64,000 bases of DNA, taken from Conexivisphaerales archaeon (GTDB lineage: Archaea > Thermoproteota > Nitrososphaeria > Conexivisphaerales > DTJL01). Below the pieces are notes generated by a model. It worked only from the letters and a program-made list of their open reading frames with translations. It was not told where the DNA came from and did no database searches. Made by a program: the position numbers and the translations under genes. The first letter of the stretch is position 1; each line of letters opens with the position of its first letter. Shown piece after piece: positions 1-8,313 of this stretch. The stretch is from positions 62,001 through 126,000 of the forward strand of contig JAVYTR010000004.1 in assembly GCA_038728585.1 (NCBI GenBank), in the 5' to 3' direction.

Positions 1-660
1 CCTGTCAAGCAGAAAAGCTGCCTCTTTCAGGTTTCTCATCAGATAGTCTGGCCAAGCAGATTCCAGCTCATCTTTCTTACCAACACCATCTGTAAGAGCT
101 ATAGAAGCGACCTTGGCCTCATGTGCAGCGAGGATGTCCATCGGTGTGTCTCCTACCATAACAGCATTCTCTGGCAAAACGTTAAACTTCTGGAGCGCCA
201 TCTGCAGCCCTGAACCTGATGGTTTCAGGTCGGGCAGATTATCCCTGTGAAGTACATAGTCAAAAGTACCTGTTAGACCGAATCTTTCAAGACTTCGCTT
301 CACTGCGTTTTTTCCTGAGTTGCTCACTATTGCTATGGGGACCCTGCCTCTGAACAGTTCTAACAGATACATGGCTCCCTCCTTCAATTCACATCTTTCA
401 ACCGACTCGAGCTCGTATCTTTCTATTAGCTCAGAAAGCTCTTCAATCAGCCTGGTCTTCGTCTCAGTATCTGCAGGACTTGCTTTGATGACATGAAAAT
501 AATCCCTAATCCTGTCGTTCAGGCTGAGACCGTTAGCTAGCAGATTTTTCTCAAGAAATCTCAAGGCTTCTAATTTTGCATCCAGGTTTCTGAATGTACT
601 TGTTACTATTGTACCATCCAGGTCGATTAGGATTAGCGCTTTCCTGTTACTGTTCTGCAC
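1..660 (-). CDS. HAD-family phosphatase (phosphoglycolate phosphatase-like), 3' end cut by window
   Basis: The minus-strand frame is open from a GTG at 660 to the window edge (220 codons), so the C-terminus is missing. The protein has the HAD signatures: DLDGT near residues 13-17 (nucleophile Asp), VSNSGK in the middle (motif II), a lysine in LKPSG, and MVGDTPMDI (motif IV acidic residues) near residue 185. The helical cap sits between motifs I and II, as in subfamily I phosphoglycolate or pyrophosphate phosphatases. A TTG at 687 is an alternative start. The substrate cannot be told from sequence. It is the first of three HAD genes in the first 5 kb. Confidence 0.8.
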   Translation of the reverse strand, partial: MQNSNRKALILIDLDGTIVTSTFRNLDAKLEALRFLEKNLLANGLSLNDRIRDYFHVIKASPADTETKTRLIEELSELIERYELESVERCELKEGAMYLLELFRGRVPIAIVSNSGKNAVKRSLERFGLTGTFDYVLHRDNLPDLKPSGSGLQMALQKFNVLPENAVMVGDTPMDILAAHEAKVASIALTDGVGKKDELESAWPDYLMRNLKEAAFLLDR

Positions 661-718
661 TGCCCCTTTTACATCTTCCTTCTGCAACGTGACGCAGGTG
701 TTGCCTTTTGCTCGTATT

Positions 719-1726
719 TTAATTAGACTTTTGATTCACAAATCTGTGCAGCACGTAGCTTCCCGAGAGACCAGAGATGATCAAAGGAATTATATAGCTA
801 GCCATCCTCCAAGCGAAGACCATCGGCCACGAAGAAATGCCGAAAGCTAGGCTGCAATAGTAATATACTCCAGCTTCAGCCAGTCCTGCACCTCCGAACG
901 TTATTGGCAAATTACCTAGTATTACTGACGCAAATACCACCAAAAGGGATTGGAAAAAGCCAAGGTTTATGGAAAGACCTGCAGCAATGAAATAGAGGGT
1001 AGAGCCTGTCAATAATGCAAGAAGTATTGTGTAAATGGATAGGTAAAATAACTTAATTGTGTTCTTGCGATTGAGCGTTGTGTTGGCAGCCTCCTTGAGT
1101 TCCAAAAGTGCGGAATCAGCCTTCTCCACCACCTGGCTACCTCTTCTCTCGCCAAGAATTCTAGTTGCTAGTCTGCTGATGAAAGCAGGTATTCTGATTT
1201 TACCGCTTCTGGATACGAAGATGACCAGGGTCATGAGAGCAAGCATGAGAGAAGACAGAAGCGAAAGGATTGAGCCTAGGAACGATAGTCCTTCACTCAG
1301 GGCAAGGATACCAGATAAGAGAGAAAAGATACCTGTCGAGTATACATCGAAGATGATTTCGATGTAAGGTAGCCATAGGGCGGTGCCGGGTGCTATCCCT
1401 TTTGTCGTAAGCCATGCAGCCCTTGCAACTTCGCCTCCAACGTAAGCAGGAGTTGTCATTGCTACGAATTGGCTTCCTATCCTAACCGCTAGGCTCTCTG
1501 AAAGGCTGTATGGCCCCTTACTCGTAAACTTCTCTATTATGAACTTGAACCTGAGTCCTTGCAGTAAAAGAACCGCTACAGAAGAAATTGTTGCCAAGAG
1601 AAAGTAAATTGGATTGATCGAAAGGATCATTGATAGGTTGAAGTTGAATAAGGAAGCAACTATCACAAGTATGACTAGGCTGAAAGCTATACCTATCAGA
1701 GGCAGTAGGTTTTTTCTTGAACTCAA
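719..1726 (-). CDS. Polytopic membrane protein, lysylphosphatidylglycerol synthase TM-region / flippase-like family
   Basis: 335 residues with about eight hydrophobic segments, a conserved arginine/glycine-rich loop (AVRIGSQFVAMTTPAYVGGE near residue 85) and a GGAGLAEAG motif near residue 280. These are typical of the UPF0104/AglD-like family, seen in archaea near polyprenyl-linked glycan synthesis and in bacteria as the membrane half of MprF. The role is probably lipid or lipid-linked sugar handling in the membrane; this is inference from the family. The start is a TTG, with a strong TATA element about 30 bases upstream (1754-1763), so the message probably has almost no leader. Confidence 0.75.
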   Translation of the reverse strand: MSSRKNLLPLIGIAFSLVILVIVASLFNFNLSMILSINPIYFLLATISSVAVLLLQGLRFKFIIEKFTSKGPYSLSESLAVRIGSQFVAMTTPAYVGGEVARAAWLTTKGIAPGTALWLPYIEIIFDVYSTGIFSLLSGILALSEGLSFLGSILSLLSSLMLALMTLVIFVSRSGKIRIPAFISRLATRILGERRGSQVVEKADSALLELKEAANTTLNRKNTIKLFYLSIYTILLALLTGSTLYFIAAGLSINLGFFQSLLVVFASVILGNLPITFGGAGLAEAGVYYYCSLAFGISSWPMVFAWRMASYIIPLIISGLSGSYVLHRFVNQKSN

Positions 1727-1753
1727 CGAGGAGCTGTGGGTGCCTCGCCTAGG

Positions 1754-1763
1754 TTATATATAT
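1754..1763 (-). promoter_or_regulatory. TATA box for the flippase-like gene
   Basis: The run TTATATATAT lies about 30 bases before the TTG start at 1726. Its centre is at the distance expected for an archaeal TATA box driving a leaderless or near-leaderless message. A second AT-rich element, CATAAATAT at 1784-1792, points the other way and may serve the HAD gene at 1805; it sits 26 bases before an internal GTG at 1814. Confidence 0.5.
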
Positions 1764-1804
1764 CCTGATGCATTGCTGTGGTGCATAAATATGGCTAGGG
1801 TGCA

Positions 1805-2464
1805 GTGATCTTGGTGACCAAGTACAAGCTTGCAGCTTTCGACCTTGACGGTACTCTAACGGAGGGAGAACCGAGCTGGGTTATACTACACAGAAGATTC
1901 AACACGATCGCAATAGGAGAGGAAGGAGAAAGGCTCTACTCGCAGGGTGCGATAACATACAGGGATTTTATTCTGAGAGATATATCTGCATGGCCTAAAC
2001 CCTTAAGGAAGACTGAACTGCAAGAAGCATTGGCTTCCTACAGACTAAGGGAAGATGCTGCAAAGGTTATAGCATACTTTAAAGGAAGAGGAGCAAAGAT
2101 AGCACTGATTACAGCAGCACTGGATATAATGGCTGACGAAGTGGGTAGGCGATTAGATGCAGATTATGTATTGGCAAACAGCTTGGGATTTAGTCCAGAC
2201 GGATACTTCAACGGGAAAATATCTGCAAGGGTAGAGCCGTTGCAGAAACATTTGTTGCTTGAAGAACTCTGCAGATATCTAGGCATATCAAGGGAAGAGA
2301 CGATAGCTGTTGGAGACAGTCATTACGATATAAGTTTTCTAAAAGCTGCTGGTAAGGGGTTTCTGATAGGCAATAGGGAGCTTGCAGCTAGTCATCGATT
2401 GATTTCTATCGACAGGCTGAGCGATATCTTAACGATTCTATCAGACCATGATTCTGCTGATTAG
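1805..2464 (+). CDS. HAD-family hydrolase, phosphoserine phosphatase (SerB)-like
   Basis: 219 residues. AFDLDGTLTEGEPSW near residue 12 gives the DxDxT nucleophile motif, LITAA near residue 98 motif II, and VGDSHYDISFLKAAG near residue 168 the acidic motif IV. This arrangement, with the GDSxxD form, is that of the SerB-like subfamily. The serine pathway is possible but the exact substrate is not shown. The start is GTG at 1805; GTG at 1814 is equally good because a TATA-like element lies 26 bases before it. The last four bases overlap the argS stop on the other strand (convergent ends). Confidence 0.8.
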   Translation: MILVTKYKLAAFDLDGTLTEGEPSWVILHRRFNTIAIGEEGERLYSQGAITYRDFILRDISAWPKPLRKTELQEALASYRLREDAAKVIAYFKGRGAKIALITAALDIMADEVGRRLDADYVLANSLGFSPDGYFNGKISARVEPLQKHLLLEELCRYLGISREETIAVGDSHYDISFLKAAGKGFLIGNRELAASHRLISIDRLSDILTILSDHDSAD

Positions 2465-4365
2465 ATGGCCTCAGGGTGTTTGATACCAATCAGGTCCAGA
2501 GCTTTACCCATAACTTTCTTGTAAGTATCAACCAAAGCTATTCTGAATTCTGCTGTTTCTTTTGGAGCTGAGAGGACTGGACATGCTTCGTAGAAGTTGT
2601 TAAAGATAACAGCAAGGTCATGGGCGTATCTTACCATCGGTTTGGGAGTCAGGTACTTGAGCGACTCGGAAAATTCGAAGCCTATCTTTGATAGATGAAG
2701 TATCAGGCTCTTCTCTTCTTTTGTCAGTGAGGCGGGTATGGTAACACCGGGAATATTGACAGACCAAGCTTTGCTAAGTATGCTGCAGGCCCTTGCGTAT
2801 GAATACATGAGATATGGACCGGTATCTCCTTCAAGCTTCAGGGATTCGTTTATGTCAAAGATTATTGCTTTATTCAGATCTTGTTTTAACAGTTCGTATC
2901 TTAACGCTGATATGGCAATCGCTTCTGCCACCTCTTGAACAAACGAATCATTTGAGTCAGGATTTCTCTTTCTAGTCTCCATGACAGCCTTCTTCTTTAA
3001 CTCTTCAAGTAGGTCATCCACATTAATGTAAACGCCTGACCTTCCTTTCATACTGATAATGCCTGATTCCTCGCCTCCAACCTCGCCCTGGAAAAGTTGC
3101 ATGGCCGTTTCCCTGCTCAGGAAGACTTTTTCGTAGGCAAGATGAACGTAGCCTTCCCCTTTAAGGGAGAGCGCGGTCAGAGCTTTCTTCACAAATTTCT
3201 GTAACCTGCTCTGACCGATATCTATCACGGCAATCGTTACATCGCGGTTAGAATATTCTTTATCAGGTTCTTGAGCAGACTTCTTTTTGCTATTGATGCT
3301 AGTCGACCAGAGCACCTTTCCACTCGGTTGGATACAGAAAACTTCATAATTGAACCTGTCAGGAATTATTCCAAGTTTCCACGCAGCATACGGGATGTCT
3401 TTAGCAGCATAGACTGCTGTCCCATCACTTCTTACAAGAACCTTTTCTTCTTCATTCTCATCCCCTTCCATCACCCAGCATCCATCGTACTTCCCTCCTT
3501 GCTGAAGCTTTACTACTCCCTTTTCTTTAAGCTGAGAGAATACGTGTTGCCAGTAACCAGCCCTTAGGATGTCGCTTTCAAAATTCAGAAGGTCATACTC
3601 GGCTCCAAGTTTCCAGCACGTTTCAAGCTGAGCATTCAACACTTTCCTTGTTATCGTCCTAGCAATTTCAGCTATCCTTCCTTCACCATGCTCTATCTGC
3701 CTGCTTATTTCTTTCCTTTTGTCGATAAGACTCTTATCCCTTTCATACTCCCTGTTAACCCTAACGTATACGGTATCCCCTATGAAGTGGTCAAACTTTC
3801 TTCCATCTTCAGGTTCTAATTGCATTCCAAGCTCGGTTACACCTAGTACTATGTCAGCCACCTGAACCCCAGTATCATCAATATAGTTCAAAACAGCTAC
3901 ATCATGACCTGCTTCCTGAAAGAGCTTAGCTATTGTGTCGCCTATCACAACGTTCCTGGCATGACCTATATGGAGCGCCTTGTTGGGATTTACGCTTGTA
4001 TGCTCAACAGATACTCTGAGTATCTTTTCTGGCGGAGGTAGCCTGAAACCATCTTTTGTCTTAAAGATCGACTTCACTAGTTCAGCATAGTCAATGTTGA
4101 AATTTATGTAGCCTGAGCTATGAGGCAATATTGAAGATATGTAGTTAGGCCTTTGCCTTTCCAGTATTGAAGCAAGGTCTACTGCAACTCGGTAAGGGTC
4201 TGAATTAATCTTTTTGGAGACAAGAAAAGCGGCATTTGTAGCTATATCGCCCAGCTCCGGCGAAGGAGGTTCATCCAGAGCAAATCCAAGTAATTCAACG
4301 CCCAAGCTGGATATGCTGCTCTCAATTTTCTTTCTAAGTTCACCAATGATTTGATGATAACTCAG
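2461..4365 (-). CDS. argS: Arginyl-tRNA synthetase, class Ia; probable CTG start
   Basis: Charges tRNA-Arg. The HIGH motif appears as HIGHARN, followed by a GDTIAKLFQEAGHDV region; a KMSK-like MKGRSG precedes the helical anticodon-binding domain, which ends in the usual Y..Y..A-rich helices. The first ATG/GTG/TTG-type start is a TTG at 4305, but that would remove the first helix of the N-terminal tRNA-binding domain. The same frame stays open to a stop at 4374-4372, and a CTG at 4365 lies six bases after a good Shine-Dalgarno match, AAGGTGA. The added residues (ELRKKIESSISSLG) fit the family. I therefore use the CTG (634 residues) and note 4305 as the conservative start. The upstream phosphatase stop is only 17 bases away, so the two are probably co-transcribed. 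Confidence 0.9.
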   Translation of the reverse strand: MSYHQIIGELRKKIESSISSLGVELLGFALDEPPSPELGDIATNAAFLVSKKINSDPYRVAVDLASILERQRPNYISSILPHSSGYINFNIDYAELVKSIFKTKDGFRLPPPEKILRVSVEHTSVNPNKALHIGHARNVVIGDTIAKLFQEAGHDVAVLNYIDDTGVQVADIVLGVTELGMQLEPEDGRKFDHFIGDTVYVRVNREYERDKSLIDKRKEISRQIEHGEGRIAEIARTITRKVLNAQLETCWKLGAEYDLLNFESDILRAGYWQHVFSQLKEKGVVKLQQGGKYDGCWVMEGDENEEEKVLVRSDGTAVYAAKDIPYAAWKLGIIPDRFNYEVFCIQPSGKVLWSTSINSKKKSAQEPDKEYSNRDVTIAVIDIGQSRLQKFVKKALTALSLKGEGYVHLAYEKVFLSRETAMQLFQGEVGGEESGIISMKGRSGVYINVDDLLEELKKKAVMETRKRNPDSNDSFVQEVAEAIAISALRYELLKQDLNKAIIFDINESLKLEGDTGPYLMYSYARACSILSKAWSVNIPGVTIPASLTKEEKSLILHLSKIGFEFSESLKYLTPKPMVRYAHDLAVIFNNFYEACPVLSAPKETAEFRIALVDTYKKVMGKALDLIGIKHPEAI

Positions 4366-4382
4366 TTTTCTTCACCTTGTCG

Positions 4383-5072
4383 CTAGTCTTCAAGATTAAG
4401 GGCATAATTAACTGCTTCAACAAAACCTTGCCCACCCCGAGCATGTGTAACGTAATCAGCATTATTCTTTGCAGTTTCATCTCCATTTGCAACACATATA
4501 CCCAGTCTACAAAGCTCGAAAAGACTAACATCCGTTTCGCTATCGCCTATAGCAACTGTTTCGCTGGAATCTATATCAAGGATTCTCAGCGCTTCTCTTA
4601 CCCCTAGAGCCTTATCGACGTGGCTAGAAACTATGTGATAGGCATAGCCACTGTCAAGGACCTTTACCGGTAGATTTGACCGTTTTAGCGTATCTCTTAC
4701 TGTAACGATGTCAGGCTTTCTTTCGAGCACAACTTCTGTGAACCTAGGCAGGGTCTTTTTGACTGCTATATCAGATAGGTGGTTTTTTAAATATTGTAAA
4801 GCAGCAGTGGGATAGAAGTTGTCGGAGAGCATGGTCATATTCATCGGTTCTCTGTTTAATACCACGGCTCCGTTCTCACCAACTACTACTTTGCATAGGC
4901 CTAAAAACATGGAGAGTGAGTAGAGCTCCCATGGTGCCCTACCACTTGCAAATAATACTCTTATCCCAGACCTTTCGAGGTTTCTCATTAAAGAAGCGGC
5001 GTCAAAGTCAATTATCGGGTACGCTTCTGTGACTGTGCCGTCAACGTCTGTGACGAATGCTCTTATCTTCAA
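4383..5072 (-). CDS. Archaeal-type phosphoglycolate phosphatase
   Basis: 229 residues, the usual size for the archaeal Cof/TA0175-type phosphoglycolate phosphatase. Motif I is DVDGTVTE near residue 9, motif II FASGRAP near residue 41, and motif IV AIGDSETDVSLFE near residue 180, with a type IIB cap between. The family removes phosphate from 2-phosphoglycolate formed during DNA repair. It lies just upstream of argS on the same strand, with a 17-base gap to the proposed argS start. Confidence 0.88.
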   Translation of the reverse strand: MKIRAFVTDVDGTVTEAYPIIDFDAASLMRNLERSGIRVLFASGRAPWELYSLSMFLGLCKVVVGENGAVVLNREPMNMTMLSDNFYPTAALQYLKNHLSDIAVKKTLPRFTEVVLERKPDIVTVRDTLKRSNLPVKVLDSGYAYHIVSSHVDKALGVREALRILDIDSSETVAIGDSETDVSLFELCRLGICVANGDETAKNNADYVTHARGGQGFVEAVNYALNLED

Positions 5073-5121
5073 TTCTCGTTGGACTTTGGGTCAATGGCAT
5101 TGCTTTATCACCTTTTGTACT

Positions 5122-8100
5122 CTACGTTGTTATGTTGGAGAATACAATTGTAGGGAAGTAATTGGAGAGGAACATACGGTAATAGATATTCGGAGGAATA
5201 AGGTTGATATTCGATCCCGAGAATCCCTTGTACACCCAGAGGGCCGCGCTGTAGCTTTCCGTGATATTGGGTATTGTCATTGCGCTTGAGCTCCATGGTG
5301 TTACCTGAGCTGGCCAGAAGGCATTTCTGTCTCCATCATAAGAGTTCCAGATGTAAAACTCTGCTTGACTTGGATTGATTGCTTTGATGGTCGAATTGAA
5401 TCCGTCTCCTCCAATCACCGCTTCCCCGATTGTATTGTTGTACTGAGTGAACCAAAGCCCCATGCTCTTGGTGCTTGTGATAAATCCACCATGCGGGTAG
5501 CTGAATGGATTAAGATACTGACCGAACACAACTTGGGAAGCTGAGTTTTGGTAAGCCCAGTTAGTTGGTCTTGATGTTGGATCTTGAGGCAACATATTTG
5601 ATGTGCTCACACCGGATATCAAAGTTATGAGGTTTAGCATTGAGCCTATTCCACTTGGACTGTTCCAGGGATACCACTTGTACGTCTCGAACAGCTCTAC
5701 ATATGGGACATTGTAAGGGACGAGGATTATGTCTGTGTGTTTAAGTGGTCCTGTAGCGTTATATACCTCCGTGAATTGATGTGTGTTGCTATTGTAGTTA
5801 AAGATCGTATCGTTGGTTGTACTTCTGAAGGCTACTGCCCTCACTGGTCCTTCAATGATGAAAGAAGTTGCAGTGCTATCGTTCCAGTCTCCTCCAGGAA
5901 GCATATAAGGTTCCCATCCCGCTGATTTGATCCAGCCCACGGCACTAAGCTCAGATTCTATGTGATATCCGTTAGCTATCATCGATATAGAGTAGTCTAT
6001 GGATAAGCTTAGTTTGACATTGTTGAGCAACCTCAATGTGTATACGCTGTTATTTATGTCGACAAATCCTGAAGATGTCTGAATGTTCAGCTGATACTGA
6101 GGAGGCGCAGCATCTGCATCAGAGAGCCATGTGATTTTCACAGCTACCGCTTTACCGTATGTGTTGGCAAAACTGACAAAGTAGACAAGCTTGTCCCCGA
6201 GCTCAAATCTGGTTCTCCAGTTTGCGAAATTCAGAGTTGGATAGCTGTAGTTAGCCGTCCAGACTTCGGTCTGGCTTGGTGTCAATTGGAAAGTACCGGT
6301 TGTATTGGTGTACACCCTCAATTGCTTCACAGGAGGTATGGGTATCGGTGCGGGCGAAGCGTTGGCAGAGAACTTAAGCGGTTTGCCAAACCACAGAACC
6401 GTTCCATTGGATATACTCTCCAGAGTGTAAATCTCGCTTGATTGATTACTGGTTGGGTAAAACTGGTTTACCGCATTTTCTTTCAGCACATACTCGAGGC
6501 TTGTGTAAGTGTAGCTTTCGGTCATAATACCTCTGTTGTCAGTGACCCAGACTATCAGATATTTGTAATAAGGAGATGGTATTGGTTTGCCTCCAGGCAT
6601 GGTGAAGGAAAGTGTATAATTGCCACCTCCAATGTTTGTAACTTGCTGTATAGCTGCCCGCTGCCAAGTCTGGGTTGAAGGATTGAAGAAGTCTACGGCA
6701 AAATTCTTTGTTGTTAGAGTATCAACAGGTAGCCCTCCTTCTTTGGATACCAGAACTGTAATGACTGTACCATTGTTGCCGCTCGTGGTTGATAGCGGAC
6801 CCATTGAAACGGATGGCATTACCCCGTTGGGTGGTAGGGACCTGATTCTGACGAATGAAATTGTGGTCGATGCGGAGCCACTATACGATACTGCGCCGAA
6901 GAACGGAGAATAACCACTTCCCTTATTAGTTGTATCCTTTACTACTGTGGTAAGTGTAAGACTGGAAACAGCGAAGAGGTTAGGAGGATTCCAGCCCAGA
7001 CCCTGCTGAGCAGGTAGGGACGAATAGCTGCAGGGTACTTTATATGTTTGAGCACCGTTATTTACTATCAAGTATCCGTAGGAAGAGTTTTGCTGGCTGC
7101 AGGCGTAGGTGTAACCTGTATTTGAAACTAAATAGGTGTTGTTCAGAATAGAGTACTGGTTAGACCCTGTTTTGACCCATCCTACTGAATCGCTCATGGT
7201 TGCAGAAGTTGCTCTGCTCAACTCTATAATGCCTGATGCCTTCGAATTTACTGTGAATGCGTAGCCACTCCCTGTTGAGGAACCTGATATTGTAAGACCA
7301 TTATTTATCTTGTAACCTCCTGTCCCGCCGCTGGGTACCTTTAACGATGTAATTGAATTGGGAAGCTTGGTTCCGTTGAAGTCTTGATAGTATTGGAAGA
7401 CTTTGGGCCCGTTGTCAAATTGTCCGTAGATTTGAGACAACGTAGGAGCCTCACCAAAATAGTTGCCATCGTATTCCGTTCCCACTGGCAAGAATACCAT
7501 GTAGACTGTGGTTGATGAGTTTTTGGATAATGCCGTATTCAAATTTAGCCAGATGATGGTCTGGCTGGATGTTTTGGAATTCCCATATTCCACCCAGGCA
7601 TATAGAGGACCGGAGAATGTGCCGTTATTGTAGCTAGAGTAAAATCTGATGTTTCCTAAGTCATTAGAGAGATATGGAGCGTATGCAGATGCGTTGAATA
7701 CTATCAGCTGTTGAAAACTGTTGGGCGTGCTTGTGTTCTGATTGTTCGTAATTGTTATGGGTATGTAAGGTGTTCCCGCTGATATCGGATTAGTACTTAC
7801 ACTTGTATTCAGATAGACCAATTGGCTTGAGTTAACCCCGTAGAGTCCTCTTCCGGTAAGGTTAAAAGCGTAGCCAGCTGAAACAGCTGAGATTGCATTT
7901 GGGGAATACCAGAACATCTTCACCAACTCATCGTTGGTATAGAGGCCCGATTTTCCAATTGATGCATTGGTCAAAAAGAACGTACTGTTTAGATTGTTCT
8001 GCAGCCCATAGAGAACATACGCGTTTTGCACTGCAGCTACCCAGTTAGTGAAATTGACCATGGCAGAAGCTCTAGGTGTTGTTATGTCTGCAGACTGGTT

Positions 8101-8313
8101 GTAAAGCTGAGTCGCACCTGACAGTATCCCTGTAAGGACCCTGTTGAAATCATCGCTAAGATTCAGCACGGCTGAATTGTACTGATTCCTTTCAAATTCC
8201 TGATACTGCACCTCTGTAGCGTATATAGAAAGAGCTACCGAAAGGATCAGAAGCGACAGAACCACCCCTACCATTATGAGGACCTGACCTCTTCTTCTGG
8301 TTGCCATTCTCAT
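5122..8313 (-). CDS. Giant membrane-anchored surface protein with pilin-like N-terminus and DUF2341-like domain
   Basis: 1063 residues, the last gene of the pilus-like operon. The N-terminus is a basic patch (MRMATRRRGQ) followed by a 22-residue hydrophobic helix, similar to TadE-type or class III pilin leaders cut after RRRG; cleavage is inference. Residues about 170-300 (YIPITITNN, then YAWVEYGN and YDGNYFGEAP) resemble the DUF2341 carbohydrate-binding-like module. The rest is beta-rich, with many NxS/T sequons, as expected of an extracellular adhesin or pilus tip. The start overlaps the previous stop as ATGA, indicating coupled translation. Confidence 0.75.
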   Translation of the reverse strand: MRMATRRRGQVLIMVGVVLSLLILSVALSIYATEVQYQEFERNQYNSAVLNLSDDFNRVLTGILSGATQLYNQSADITTPRASAMVNFTNWVAAVQNAYVLYGLQNNLNSTFFLTNASIGKSGLYTNDELVKMFWYSPNAISAVSAGYAFNLTGRGLYGVNSSQLVYLNTSVSTNPISAGTPYIPITITNNQNTSTPNSFQQLIVFNASAYAPYLSNDLGNIRFYSSYNNGTFSGPLYAWVEYGNSKTSSQTIIWLNLNTALSKNSSTTVYMVFLPVGTEYDGNYFGEAPTLSQIYGQFDNGPKVFQYYQDFNGTKLPNSITSLKVPSGGTGGYKINNGLTISGSSTGSGYAFTVNSKASGIIELSRATSATMSDSVGWVKTGSNQYSILNNTYLVSNTGYTYACSQQNSSYGYLIVNNGAQTYKVPCSYSSLPAQQGLGWNPPNLFAVSSLTLTTVVKDTTNKGSGYSPFFGAVSYSGSASTTISFVRIRSLPPNGVMPSVSMGPLSTTSGNNGTVITVLVSKEGGLPVDTLTTKNFAVDFFNPSTQTWQRAAIQQVTNIGGGNYTLSFTMPGGKPIPSPYYKYLIVWVTDNRGIMTESYTYTSLEYVLKENAVNQFYPTSNQSSEIYTLESISNGTVLWFGKPLKFSANASPAPIPIPPVKQLRVYTNTTGTFQLTPSQTEVWTANYSYPTLNFANWRTRFELGDKLVYFVSFANTYGKAVAVKITWLSDADAAPPQYQLNIQTSSGFVDINNSVYTLRLLNNVKLSLSIDYSISMIANGYHIESELSAVGWIKSAGWEPYMLPGGDWNDSTATSFIIEGPVRAVAFRSTTNDTIFNYNSNTHQFTEVYNATGPLKHTDIILVPYNVPYVELFETYKWYPWNSPSGIGSMLNLITLISGVSTSNMLPQDPTSRPTNWAYQNSASQVVFGQYLNPFSYPHGGFITSTKSMGLWFTQYNNTIGEAVIGGDGFNSTIKAINPSQAEFYIWNSYDGDRNAFWPAQVTPWSSSAMTIPNITESYSAALWVYKGFSGSNINLIPPNIYYRMFLSNYFPTIVFSNITT

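Noticed and set aside
1059-1367. Plus-strand frame inside the flippase-like gene
   Set aside because: Antisense shadow of a clear membrane protein gene.
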